Source of the DNA: Aurantiacibacter odishensis
GTDB lineage: Bacteria > Pseudomonadota > Alphaproteobacteria > Sphingomonadales > Sphingomonadaceae
NCBI RefSeq assembly: GCF_003605195.1
Contig: NZ_QYOS01000022.1
Coordinates: forward strand, 124,001 to 188,000
Length of the DNA stretch: 64,000 bases
Direction: 5' to 3'
Positions 1 to 8,223 of this stretch are shown here, one piece after another (position 1 is the stretch's first letter; each line of letters begins with the position of its first letter). The translations under genes and the position numbers were made by a program. A model generated the notes under the pieces. It did no database searches and was not told where the DNA came from. It saw only the letters and a program-made list of their open reading frames with translations.

Positions 1-845
1 AGCACGATCATCGCCAGGACTAGGCGCAGGTGCTCGGGCTTGGCGAAGTTGGCGATCTTCGTGCCCAGCTGCGCGCCCGTGACGGAACCGATCAGCAGGA
101 GGCCCGCCAGCACGATATCCACCGCGCGAGTAGTGAAGGCGTGCACCATAGTCACCAGCATGGTGATGAAAAGGATGTTGAACAGGCTCGTGCCGACCAC
201 GACCTTCGCGCTCATGCCGAGGATGTAGAGCATCGCCGGCACCATGAAGAAGCCGCCACCCACACCCATCAGCATGGTCAGGATGCCCACTACCACGCCC
301 AGGATCAGCGGTCCCAGCGGCGAGATGTAGAGGCCCGACTTGTAGAACCGCCAGCGGTAAGGAAGGCTGGCGATCATCGGGTGGTGGCGGCGCTTGGCCG
401 CGCGCTTGCCCGTGCTGCCGTCCTTGCTTCCGCGCAGCGTTTCAAGGCTCTCGCGCGCCATCAGGCCGCCGATCGTGCCCAGCATCAGGACGTAGAGCAC
501 GTTGATGACCACGTCGATCTGACCGGCGGAGCGCAGCAGATTGAAGATCAGCGCCCCCAACAGCGCGCCCACCATGCCGCCGGCAACGGTGACGGCGCCC
601 ATCTGGTAGTCCACCCCGTCCTTGCGGCTGTGCGCGAAGACGCCGGATACACTCGCCCCCGTCACCTGCGTGGCGGCAGAGGCGGCGGCAACGGTCGGCG
701 GAATACCGTAGAAGATCAGCAGCGGCGTGGTGAGGAAGCCGCCGCCCACGCCGAACACCCCCGAAAGGATGCCGGTCGCCACGCCAAGCGCGACGATAAC
801 GAGACCGTCTACAGCAAGATTGGCAATGGGAAGATAGACATCCAT
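1..845 (-). CDS. TauE/SafE family sulfite/sulfur-compound exporter (C-terminus outside window)
   Basis: The minus-strand frame starts at an ATG at 845 (M-D-V-Y-L-P-I) and stays open to the window edge, so about 281 residues are visible and the C-terminus is missing. It is very hydrophobic with many membrane segments. It shows the duplicated glycine-rich signature of the TauE/SafE (DUF81) family: GVFGVGGGF near the N-terminus and again MGVGGGFFMVPAM after a basic cytoplasmic loop (GSTGKRAAKRRHH). The family is proposed to move sulfite, sulfonates or related anions across the inner membrane; the substrate cannot be read here. Confident in the family, not in the substrate. Confidence 0.85.
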   Translation of the reverse strand, partial: MDVYLPIANLAVDGLVIVALGVATGILSGVFGVGGGFLTTPLLIFYGIPPTVAAASAATQVTGASVSGVFAHSRKDGVDYQMGAVTVAGGMVGALLGALIFNLLRSAGQIDVVINVLYVLMLGTIGGLMARESLETLRGSKDGSTGKRAAKRRHHPMIASLPYRWRFYKSGLYISPLGPLILGVVVGILTMLMGVGGGFFMVPAMLYILGMSAKVVVGTSLFNILFITMLVTMVHAFTTRAVDIVLAGLLLIGSVTGAQLGTKIANFAKPEHLRLVLAMIV

Positions 846-900
846 GACCCTGCGCCTAATGCAAAGGCGCGGTGGATAGAAGGTGAATGGTGGGCTGCGA

Positions 901-2070
901 CTAAAAACCTGCCGTGAGTGTGAGCGCAGGGCCACTCGCTGGCTCCGCATCGCCCGCCACGCGGAAGCGATAATCGGCAGAAACGCGCCCGCGCGCAGCA
1001 CCGATGCGGAAACTCACGCCTGCGCTTGGGCCAACGTCCAGTCGCTCCGCATCTTCTTGCGCCCCGCCCCACACGCCCCCACCGGCAGTCAGGCGGAAGT
1101 CGCCCGCCGAGGCCAGTTCTCGCGTAATCCGCGCTTGCCCGTCAACAAACGCCGTGGCGAATTCGCCGCTGACGTAGCCACCCTGGACATAGGCCTCGCC
1201 CGTCAGCCCGGCAGGCAGGCTGACCGGCGGCAGTTCGGTAACCGCGTAGGCAGCGCCGCGCAGTTCGGTCCCGCCATCGGTCTCGCTCACTCTCGCTTCG
1301 GCGGCGAAGCGCACCGGCAGGGAGGTCAGCAGCCTGGCCGATGCGCCCAGCGCGACGTCGGTTTCACGCTCGCCATCCAGCGCGCGCGTGGCGCGCAGGT
1401 GCAGTTGCGGCGCATGGCGGCTGCCGGGATCGAGCCGGTAGCGTAGCACGGCGCCCGCCTGGCTACGGCCATAGCTCGGCCTGCCGGACGTGATCGGCGT
1501 GGTGGTGTCCTCTCGCCACAGCGCCCACAGGTCCAGCGACCAGCGCCTGCGGGACGAACCCTGCGCGAAGTCTCGCGCGGCTTCCGGTGCTTGGATGACG
1601 CCTGGCGCTACGGGTCCGACACCGCTCTGGTAGGGCTGCGCCTGAGCGTCTCGGCGACCGACGGAGTATCCGGCAGCCAGCAGCATGGAATGCGCAATGA
1701 TGCGATCGACTCCGCGAAATCCGGCCCTGCTCACGGCAGAGCGCTGCGGCCCTTGCGCTTCGCCCACCATCGGAAGCGGGGCGAAATGGGGCCGTTCGAG
1801 CATGTCCGGCAAGGGCTTTTCGATCGGTGCATAGGGTGCGGCGCCCTGGTCCAACCAGTTCGGCGCGACCGTGCTTTGCGGGATCGACTGGGCTTCGGGC
1901 GCAGCCGGTTGAGCCGCGACATGGGCGCTTGTCGGCGCAGGCTCGCTCCGCGGCAGGGCGGCGGTAAAAGGCGCTTCCCACAAGGCAACGCGCACGAGCA
2001 CCCAGCTGCCCAGTACCAGGCCGAGCGACATCAGCGGCCATCCGCGCCTTGCCGGAGGAGCAGCTCTCAC
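901..2070 (-). CDS. Membrane-anchored protein with NfrA C-terminal-like beta domain
   Basis: 389 residues from a GTG start that overlaps the stop of the upstream glycosyltransferase gene by 4 bases (GTGA), so the two are probably translationally coupled. The N-terminus is basic followed by one hydrophobic segment (about residues 12-32). A Pro/Ala-rich linker follows, then about 200 residues of alternating beta-strand pattern ending in LTLTAGF with a terminal Phe, as in outer-membrane beta structures. Pairing with an NfrB-type protein suggests the C-terminal domain corresponds to that of phage N4 adsorption protein A (NfrA), which acts with NfrB in exporting a surface polysaccharide in E. coli. 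That link is inferred from context and fold pattern; it lacks the long TPR region of full NfrA. Confidence 0.55.
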   Translation of the reverse strand: MRAAPPARRGWPLMSLGLVLGSWVLVRVALWEAPFTAALPRSEPAPTSAHVAAQPAAPEAQSIPQSTVAPNWLDQGAAPYAPIEKPLPDMLERPHFAPLPMVGEAQGPQRSAVSRAGFRGVDRIIAHSMLLAAGYSVGRRDAQAQPYQSGVGPVAPGVIQAPEAARDFAQGSSRRRWSLDLWALWREDTTTPITSGRPSYGRSQAGAVLRYRLDPGSRHAPQLHLRATRALDGERETDVALGASARLLTSLPVRFAAEARVSETDGGTELRGAAYAVTELPPVSLPAGLTGEAYVQGGYVSGEFATAFVDGQARITRELASAGDFRLTAGGGVWGGAQEDAERLDVGPSAGVSFRIGAARGRVSADYRFRVAGDAEPASGPALTLTAGF

Positions 2071-3470
2071 TGCACGCCCTCAAGCGCAACCTTGCGCGCA
2101 GGGTGTGTATCGTGCGCGGTCTTGTCCCATTCGGGTACTGCGCCGCGCAGAGTTCTCGAGTAGGAGAACAGCGCGCGGTAACCGGCCATGATCGAGATGA
2201 CATTCGCCACCGGAATACGCAGCACGGCACGCAGACCTTCGCGCCAGCCGAATTCGGCGCGGGTGAAGCTGAAGCGCATCACGGCACGCCAGGCAAAGCT
2301 CGCGAGGTTGAGGCCCAGCAGTACCAGCATCAGGCCGCTCGGCTCCCAAGGGGAAACATACCCGGCTGCATGAAGGCCGGTCAGCACCAGCGCGAGCACC
2401 AGCAGCGAATAGCCCGTCAGCAGCACCAGTGCGGAGAGCGGTCCGCGCCTGTCGCGCAGGCGCATCCACCATTCGCAAGGGCCGCCGGTCCAGCCCAGCC
2501 TGTCCCACCCCTGCAGGGCGATACCGTGCATCCAGCGGGCTTTCTGGCGAACGGCAGGGCCAAGCTGGCCGGGAAAGTAGGCCCGCGTGGCGATAAGCTG
2601 CCCGTCCTCTCCGCGCACCCGCAGGAAGCGGGAGCGCCCGCCGAGCGCGGCGACTTTCACGCCCAACTCGTAGTCTTCGGTAAGCGAATCCTCGTCGAAC
2701 GGCGCATCGCGGCCCGCCTTGAAGGCGATCCGGGCCAGGATGCCTCGCTCGAACGCGCAGCCGACACCCGCTGCGGGCAGGCTGGCGCCCAGCGCGTTGC
2801 GTACCACCATGGCCTTGCCGTGCGCCTCGGCAAATTCCTCGCAGTAATGACTGCCCACCCAGCGCGAATTCTTCTGCGGCATCGGGAGGACTGGAAGCTG
2901 GACGAAATGGGCGGTGGTGATGGCACGGTCGAGCAAAGCCAGCGCGGCGGCATCGACCATGTCTTCTGCGTCGTGCAGGATCACCATACGCGCCTCGCGC
3001 CCCTCGCGCAGTTCGTCCTGCCGCAGCGCATGGTAGAGCCGGTTCAGGCAATCGGCCTTGGTGGAAGGGCCGTCACGGTCGTGCACCACGATCCGCACGC
3101 GCCTGTCTTCCTGCGCTCCGCGCGCGGCGGCTTCCAGCGTGGCGGGATCGTTGCGATAGACACCGACGTAGATACGTAGGTCCCTCTGCGGCCATACGTC
3201 GAGTGCGTGGGTCAGCGTGTCGCCGATCACGGCGGCCTCCTGCCATGCCGGTACCAGGACCGCGGCCCGTCCACACAATTGCCGATAATGCACTTCTCGG
3301 CGGCTGAGCACGGGCGTTTCGGCCCGGCCCGTCAGGCGCAGCCAGAACCAGGCAATGTCCATGGCAAATTCGTCGATCGCGCCGACCAGGAAGAAAACGC
3401 CCGCAAACAGCAGCAATTCGTGCTCGACCAGCGCCAGCCAATACAGCGCGGTCGCCGCGGTATCGCCCAT
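2067..3470 (-). CDS. NfrB-like inner-membrane family 2 glycosyltransferase
   Basis: 467 residues from the ATG at 3470, preceded by a purine-rich Shine-Dalgarno (GGGGGCAGGG); an in-frame TTG further upstream is less likely. A hydrophobic N-terminus (about 5-40) precedes a GT-A glycosyltransferase domain with VLVPAWQEAAVI, the metal-binding acidic motif HDAED, an acidic EDYELG motif and the QKARWMHG (QxxRW-type) box of processive transferases. Several C-terminal membrane helices follow. Architecture and size fit the glycosyltransferase part of NfrB (phage N4 adsorption protein B) but without a clear cyclic-di-GMP-binding MshEN domain. It probably makes or exports an exopolysaccharide with the product of the overlapping downstream gene. 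Substrate unknown. Confidence 0.75.
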   Translation of the reverse strand: MGDTAATALYWLALVEHELLLFAGVFFLVGAIDEFAMDIAWFWLRLTGRAETPVLSRREVHYRQLCGRAAVLVPAWQEAAVIGDTLTHALDVWPQRDLRIYVGVYRNDPATLEAAARGAQEDRRVRIVVHDRDGPSTKADCLNRLYHALRQDELREGREARMVILHDAEDMVDAAALALLDRAITTAHFVQLPVLPMPQKNSRWVGSHYCEEFAEAHGKAMVVRNALGASLPAAGVGCAFERGILARIAFKAGRDAPFDEDSLTEDYELGVKVAALGGRSRFLRVRGEDGQLIATRAYFPGQLGPAVRQKARWMHGIALQGWDRLGWTGGPCEWWMRLRDRRGPLSALVLLTGYSLLVLALVLTGLHAAGYVSPWEPSGLMLVLLGLNLASFAWRAVMRFSFTRAEFGWREGLRAVLRIPVANVISIMAGYRALFSYSRTLRGAVPEWDKTAHDTHPARKVALEGVQ

Positions 3471-3617
3471 GATATAACCCTGCCCCCTAAGTATTTGCGC
3501 GTAGGGATAAACTTCATGACGCAAAAGGCAACACGGGTGCGTTAATCACGCGTTCAAAATCGCATGGCCGTTTTGCGGGCTTGCATATGCCGCCGATTTT
3601 GGTGAAGGGCCTTCAGC

Positions 3618-4844
3618 ATGGCAGAACCCAGTATCGTCCGCTCCGCAGTCCGCAACTTCAAGGCCCTGTTCAAGGCCGACGCATTCGAGGGGATCCTGCT
3701 GATCGCCGTCGCCGTCGTCGCCATGGTGGTGGCAAATTCGGGGATCGCGGCACCCTATTTCGAGCTGTTCAACGGCTACCTGTGGTCCAAGGACGTGTTC
3801 TACCTGAACACCCTCCACCTGTGGATCAACGACGGGTTGATGGTGATCTTCTTCTTCGTCGTCGGACTGGAAGTGAAGCGCGAGCTGATCAGCGGCAACC
3901 TCGCCGACCCCAAGCAGCGCACCCTGCCCATCCTGGCGGCGGCTGCGGGCATGGCCGTTCCCATCGGCGTGTTCCTGGCAGTAACGGGCGGCGCGCCGGA
4001 ATATCGCGCGGGCATGGCGATCCCGGCGGCGACCGACATCGCCTTCGCCATGGGCGTCATCGGCCTGCTGGGCACCCGCGTGCCAAAGTCGCTGCGCCTG
4101 TTCCTGCTGACAGTCGCCATCGTCGACGATATCGGCGCGGTGGCGATCATCGCCATCTTCTATTCCGAGCCCAAGATCATGTGGCTGCTCATCTCGCTGG
4201 GCGTCTTCATCGTCATGCTGGCGATGAACCGCTACAAGGTGCGTCACGTCTCGCTGTTCGTGATCGCCACCATCGCGCTGTGGTATTGCGTGCTCAATTC
4301 CGGCGTCCACGCCACCATCGCGGGCGTGCTGGCGGCCTTCACCATCCCGATGCAGACCAAGGACGGCTATTCGATGCTCGATAATGTCGAGCATACGCTG
4401 GTGCCATGGAGCGCCTATCTGGTCGTGCCCATCTTCGGGTTCGCCAACGCAGGTGTCAGCCTCTCCGGGCTTGGGCTGGAAGCGCTGCTCGATCCGCTGC
4501 CGCTGGCCGTGGGCGCCGGCCTGGTGATCGGCAAGCAAGTGGGCATTTTCACCACGGTCTGGGCTTCGGTGAAGCTGGGTATCGTGAAAATGCCGCCGGC
4601 GTGCTCTTGGGCGGAAGTCTGGGGCGTATCGATCCTGTGCGGCATCGGCTTCACCATGAGCCTGTTCATCGGCGAACTAGCCTTCGAAGGCACCAACGAG
4701 GCCGCCCGCCTTCTGCGTGACGAGGCCAAGATCGGCATCCTCATGGGCTCGTTGATCTCGGCCGTGCTGGGCTACACCGTCCTGCGTCTGACGACGACGC
4801 ACCCGGAAGAGGAAGCGGACGATCCGACCAGCCCGGTGGTCTGA
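3618..4844 (+). CDS. nhaA: Na+/H+ antiporter NhaA
   Basis: 408 residues, close to the family norm, from an ATG 6 bases after GAAGGG. It exchanges cytoplasmic Na+ for periplasmic H+ and supports pH and sodium homeostasis. The signature regions are present: GLEVKRELISG (83-93), ATDIAF with D140 in the TM4 position, and IVDDIGA with the adjacent ion-binding aspartates D170 and D171 in TM5. About twelve membrane helices can be outlined. The C-terminus is a short acidic tail. It has its own upstream gap and no obvious operon partner. A sodium antiporter fits a marine or brackish lifestyle, but that is inference. Confidence 0.96.
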   Translation: MAEPSIVRSAVRNFKALFKADAFEGILLIAVAVVAMVVANSGIAAPYFELFNGYLWSKDVFYLNTLHLWINDGLMVIFFFVVGLEVKRELISGNLADPKQRTLPILAAAAGMAVPIGVFLAVTGGAPEYRAGMAIPAATDIAFAMGVIGLLGTRVPKSLRLFLLTVAIVDDIGAVAIIAIFYSEPKIMWLLISLGVFIVMLAMNRYKVRHVSLFVIATIALWYCVLNSGVHATIAGVLAAFTIPMQTKDGYSMLDNVEHTLVPWSAYLVVPIFGFANAGVSLSGLGLEALLDPLPLAVGAGLVIGKQVGIFTTVWASVKLGIVKMPPACSWAEVWGVSILCGIGFTMSLFIGELAFEGTNEAARLLRDEAKIGILMGSLISAVLGYTVLRLTTTHPEEEADDPTSPVV

Positions 4845-4870
4845 GGGCTAGTCGTCGGAAGGCAACCTAA

Positions 4871-5476
4871 GTGTTTGGTGCAACTGAAATATCGTTCGCG
4901 GAGGCACAGCGCCTGCTTAAAAGGTTTACGGCGGGATACGAAACATTTTACGAGCAACTGACCAGGGTCGCTCAGGATGGTGCCTGGACGGAGCCGGGAA
5001 GCGACGCGGTACTATTGTCCTATTGGCCAAACGTAGGACCGGCAGCTTTTGGCGTCGTGCTGTTCGAACCGCTCACCTTTGCCGAAATTCAGGCCTTCGA
5101 GACGGAATTCGGGCAAGAGCTACCGCCTTCACTTCGTCATTTTTATACGCACGCCAATGGTCTGCGGTTCGGCGAATTGTCGGTTTATGGGATATTATCT
5201 GAATTTACTCGAAGAAGGCGACAACCGCTGGAATTGCAAATGGGGCCGCTTTGGCGATCAAGCTATGCGGCTTGCGACAGCGATGCGATCCTCTTTGCTT
5301 CGGAGAACGTAAGCTTCGAAGGTCAAGTCGGGTATTTCATTACCAAAGCTGGGGAGATCATCGGCCGGGGAAACGGAGAGGCGGAAGCCCCCGGCGAATG
5401 TGGTCAATGGGATAGCTTAGCAGCTTGGCTTAGCGATCGAATGGCCCCGGACAAGCTGCGGTCGATATCTTCTTAA
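4871..5476 (+). CDS. SMI1/KNR4 (SUKH-1) family protein
   Basis: 201 residues from a GTG start with GGAAGG 9 bases upstream. The middle contains the SUKH hallmark, an acidic helix followed by ELPPSLRHFYTHANGLRFG (about 77-95), then a beta-rich region and a C-terminal WDSLAAWLSDRM helix. SUKH proteins commonly act as immunity proteins against secreted or contact-dependent toxins, but some are housekeeping. No toxin gene is visible nearby: nhaA is upstream and DUF3297 downstream on the other strand. Codon use (AAA, TTA, ATA) is more AT-rich than the neighbours, consistent with acquisition by transfer (inference). Confidence 0.75.
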   Translation: MFGATEISFAEAQRLLKRFTAGYETFYEQLTRVAQDGAWTEPGSDAVLLSYWPNVGPAAFGVVLFEPLTFAEIQAFETEFGQELPPSLRHFYTHANGLRFGELSVYGILSEFTRRRRQPLELQMGPLWRSSYAACDSDAILFASENVSFEGQVGYFITKAGEIIGRGNGEAEAPGECGQWDSLAAWLSDRMAPDKLRSISS

Positions 5477-5626
5477 ACGCAGGCATTTTCCTACAGAGTC
5501 GAACCCGGCTTAGCCCCGGCGATTCAACCGACGGCACATGCCGCGCCCTTTGGAAAACCAAATGCCCGATCCCCAGAATGTATTTCATCAACCAAACCCC
5601 GCCAACGCTCGGAAGGGTGTGGGGAA

Positions 5627-5920
5627 TCAGGCCTTCGCGACGGGCGGGTTTTCGCCGAGATCCTCGTACCACGCTTCGACCGGGCCTTTCAGCTTGATCG
5701 TCAGCGGGCGGCCCTTGCGGTCCACCGTCTTGCCCGCCTGTACGCGCACCCAGCCTTCGGAAATGCAGTATTCCTCGATATCGGTGCGCACCCGGTCCTT
5801 GAACTTGATGCCGACGCCGCGCTGCAGCTTATCGGCATCGAAGTGTTCGCTGCGCGGGTCGATCGAAAGGTGATCGGGCGGGGTATCGCCGGAGGCGGCG
5901 GGAGTGTTTTCTTCGCTCAT
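5627..5920 (-). CDS. DUF3297 family protein
   Basis: 97 residues from ATG at 5920. The sequence matches the DUF3297 pattern: an acidic N-terminus, then HLSIDPRSEHFD, RGVGIKFKDRVR, a VQAGKTVDRKGRPLTIKLKG stretch and a VEAWYEDL ending. The family is small, conserved in alphaproteobacteria and gammaproteobacteria, and of unknown function. No signal peptide or membrane segment, so cytoplasmic. The next minus-strand gene (5954-6247) is 33 bases upstream and may be co-transcribed. Confidence 0.85.
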   Translation of the reverse strand: MSEENTPAASGDTPPDHLSIDPRSEHFDADKLQRGVGIKFKDRVRTDIEEYCISEGWVRVQAGKTVDRKGRPLTIKLKGPVEAWYEDLGENPPVAKA

Positions 5921-5953
5921 GGGCCAATGCCACTAGCCGCATCGGCGCAAAAA

Positions 5954-6247
5954 TCAATCGGGCGGCAGCTTGGTGATATCGGCGGGCAGTTCGTCGGGCG
6001 ACACGCCCGGCTCCCGCGTGTCGTTGGGCAATGGCTCGATCTCGTCGGGATTGGCGCCGGGCTGGTCTTCGCTGTCGGGCGTCGGGTCGATTTCATCTGG
6101 TGCATTGCCCGGAAAGTCGCTGTCGCCCGGCTTGGGGCCAGTACGGTCCGCATCGACGGGTGATTCGCCTTCGGCCATCTGGGGTGAGCCAGCCTGCTGC
6201 TGCGGCACGGTGGCTTCCTGGGAAAGGTCCGATTCATTTGCTTGCAT
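5954..6247 (-). CDS. Small acidic, disordered hypothetical protein
   Basis: 97 residues if started at the ATG at 6247, which has AAGGAA nine bases upstream; another ATG at 6265 lacks a Shine-Dalgarno. The protein is almost free of hydrophobic residues and is dominated by Pro, Asp, Glu and Gly, with degenerate repeats of the type GxxPDEIxPxP (PDEIDPTP, PDEIEPLP, PDELPADI). This predicts an intrinsically disordered soluble protein. Similar short Pro/Asp-rich proteins occur in sphingomonads without assigned function. It lies 33 bases upstream of the DUF3297 gene on the same strand. Confidence 0.6.
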   Translation of the reverse strand: MQANESDLSQEATVPQQQAGSPQMAEGESPVDADRTGPKPGDSDFPGNAPDEIDPTPDSEDQPGANPDEIEPLPNDTREPGVSPDELPADITKLPPD

Positions 6248-6408
6248 GGTCCGTTTTTCCTTCATCTGGACGCACCGGTTGAACGGACGGTGCGATTACT
6301 GCGTTCCGCCTGCAAATTCCGCTGATCGTGCTGCTTGCCCTTTTCGCCTCATCCCCCTATGGGCACCGCTTCGTTTCGCAGGTGTCCACCTGCAAGGTTC
6401 GTCGGGCC

Positions 6409-6493
6409 GCGGGCGTGGCGGAATTGGTAGACGCGCTGGTTTTAGGTACCAGTATCGCAAGATGTGGGGGTTCGAGTCCCTTCGCCCGCACCA
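6409..6493 (+). tRNA. tRNA-Leu (anticodon UAG)
   Basis: An 85-nt cloverleaf with a 7-bp acceptor stem (6409-6415 with 6483-6489), discriminator A and encoded CCA (6491-6493). The D-loop contains AATTGGTAGACG, the anticodon stem CTGGT/ACCAG encloses TTTAGGT (anticodon TAG at 6443-6445), and the T-arm carries GGTTCGAGTCC. The long variable arm is typical of leucine tRNAs. It lies immediately upstream of tig. Confidence 0.97.
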
Positions 6494-6558
6494 GTTCCGC
6501 AAGGCTGGTTTATCCGCCCTGTGCGAACCTTTGAAAGAGTATTGAGCAAAGGCTGACC

Positions 6559-8157
6559 ATGCAGATTGTCGAAACCACCAACGAAGGCCTCAAGCGCGCC
6601 TACACCCTCACCATCACGGCCAAGGATATCGATGCGAAGATCGATGCCGAGGTGAAGAAGGTCGCCCCGCAGGTGCGCATGCCCGGTTTCCGCCCCGGCA
6701 AGGTGCCGGCCAACCTCGTGCGCAAGATGCACGGCGACGCCCTGCACGCCGACGTGCTGAACACCACGGTGCGCGAATCGGTGGATGGCCTGATCAAGGA
6801 CAAGAAGCTGCGCCCCGCGTTGCAGCCGAAAGTGGAAATGGCCGACGGTTACGAGCAGGGCAAGGATGCCGAGCTGACCGTCGAAGTGGAAGTGCTGCCC
6901 GAAATCGAAGCGCCCTCCGTCGAAGGTCTGAAGCTGGAAAAGCTGACCGTGCCCGTCTCCGACGAGCAGATGAACGAAGCGCTGGAGCGCATCGCATCGG
7001 GCCAGAAGAGCTACAAGGACGCCGCCAAGACCAAGAAGGCCGCTGACGGCGACCAACTGATCATCGACTTCGTCGGCAGCATCGACGGTGAGGAATTCGA
7101 AGGCGGCAAGGCGGAAGACGCGCCGCTGGTGATCGGTTCGGGCCAGTTCATCCCCGGTTTCGAGGAACAGCTGACCGGCGTGAAGACCGGCGATGAGAAG
7201 ACCATCACCGTTACCTTCCCCGAAGATTACCCGGCAGAGCACCTGGCGGGCAAGGACGCGCAGTTTGCCGTCACCGTGAAGCAGGTGAAAGTCGAGACCG
7301 AGAGCAAGATCGACGACGAGTTCGCCAAGGGCCTTGGCCTCGAAAGCCTCGACAAGCTGAAGGAACTGATCAGGGGCCAGATCGAGCAGGAAAGCGCCGG
7401 TCTCACCCGCACGCAGATGAAGCGCCAGCTGCTCGACAAGCTGGCTGCCGACCACGATTTCGACGTGCCGCCGACCATGGTGGAAGCCGAGTTCGAGCAG
7501 ATCTGGAACCAGCTTCAGGCCGAAGCCGCCAAGGAAGAAGACCCCGAAGCCGCGCTGAAGGAAATCGAAGCCGAGAAGGACGATTACAAGCGCATCGCAG
7601 AACGCCGCGTGCGCCTTGGCCTGCTGCTGTCGGAAATCGGCCAGGCCAACGGCGTGGAGATCACCCAGCAGGAAATGCAGATGCTGATCCAGCAGGCCGC
7701 GCAGCAGTATCGCCCGGAAGACCGCGAGCGGTTTGTGGAGTATGTTCGCAGCGAGCCGATGGCCCAGGCCCAGCTCCGCGCCCCGCTCTATGAAGACAAG
7801 GTCGTCGACTTCCTGTTCGACAAGGCCGAAGTGACCGAACGCGAAGTGACGCGCGAGGAACTGGAAGCCGCGATCGAGGCAGAGGAAGAGGCAGAAGCCG
7901 ACAAGGCGAAGAAGCCCGCCGCCAAGAAGAAGGCTCCGGCCAAGAAGGCTGCCGCCAAGAAGTCCGACGACAAGAAGGACGCCGACGAGAAGCCCGCCGC
8001 CAAGAAGGCTCCTGCGAAGAAGGCACCTGCCAAGAAGGCGGCAGCGAAGAAGGCTGACGATGCCGATGCCAAGCCTGCGGCCAAGAAGGCACCGGCCAAA
8101 AAAGCTCCGGCCAAGAAAGCTGCGGCCAAGAAAACTGCTGCCAAGAAGGACAGCTGA
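6559..8157 (+). CDS. tig: Trigger factor with long Lys/Ala/Pro-rich C-terminal tail
   Basis: 532 residues, against about 430-450 for a standard trigger factor. It is the ribosome-bound chaperone and peptidyl-prolyl isomerase that receives nascent chains at the exit tunnel. The ribosome-docking signature GFRPGKVP is at 43-50, the FKBP-type PPIase domain is about 160-250 ([34 protein letters not shown]) and the helical chaperone domain runs to about 430. Residues 449-532 are an added low-complexity tail of [12 protein letters not shown]-type units resembling histone H1 or AlgP tails, broken by acidic spacers. The start is the ATG after GCAAAGG. Followed by a strong hairpin at 8173-8199. Regulation is not visible. 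Confidence 0.95.
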   Translation: MQIVETTNEGLKRAYTLTITAKDIDAKIDAEVKKVAPQVRMPGFRPGKVPANLVRKMHGDALHADVLNTTVRESVDGLIKDKKLRPALQPKVEMADGYEQGKDAELTVEVEVLPEIEAPSVEGLKLEKLTVPVSDEQMNEALERIASGQKSYKDAAKTKKAADGDQLIIDFVGSIDGEEFEGGKAEDAPLVIGSGQFIPGFEEQLTGVKTGDEKTITVTFPEDYPAEHLAGKDAQFAVTVKQVKVETESKIDDEFAKGLGLESLDKLKELIRGQIEQESAGLTRTQMKRQLLDKLAADHDFDVPPTMVEAEFEQIWNQLQAEAAKEEDPEAALKEIEAEKDDYKRIAERRVRLGLLLSEIGQANGVEITQQEMQMLIQQAAQQYRPEDRERFVEYVRSEPMAQAQLRAPLYEDKVVDFLFDKAEVTEREVTREELEAAIEAEEEAEADKAKKPAAKKKAPAKKAAAKKSDDKKDADEKPAAKKAPAKKAPAKKAAAKKADDADAKPAAKKAPAKKAPAKKAAAKKTAAKKDS

Positions 8158-8172
8158 GCGCTTGCCTGATTT

Positions 8173-8210
8173 CCTCCCCGTGCCCGCGGCATGGGGAGGA
8201 TCGGCCTTTT
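8173..8210 (+). terminator. Hairpin terminator downstream of tig
   Basis: A 12-bp stem (8173-8184 pairing with 8188-8199, one G-T pair) with a 3-nt loop, followed seven bases later by CTTTTTG. It sits 16 bases after the tig stop and just before the convergent receptor gene. Confidence 0.7.
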
Positions 8211-8223
8211 TGCTGGAATTTTC

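Noticed and set aside
30-917. Long plus-strand frame of about 295 codons rich in His, Gln and Arg
   Set aside because: It is the reverse-strand shadow of the TauE/SafE gene, with a composition typical of antisense frames in high-GC DNA and no Shine-Dalgarno.
5430-5672. Minus-strand frame of 80 codons between the SUKH gene and DUF3297
   Set aside because: It overlaps both neighbours, has no domain signal, and the M-K-Y-I-L-G start inside it lacks further support. The 150-base gap otherwise holds nothing I can support.
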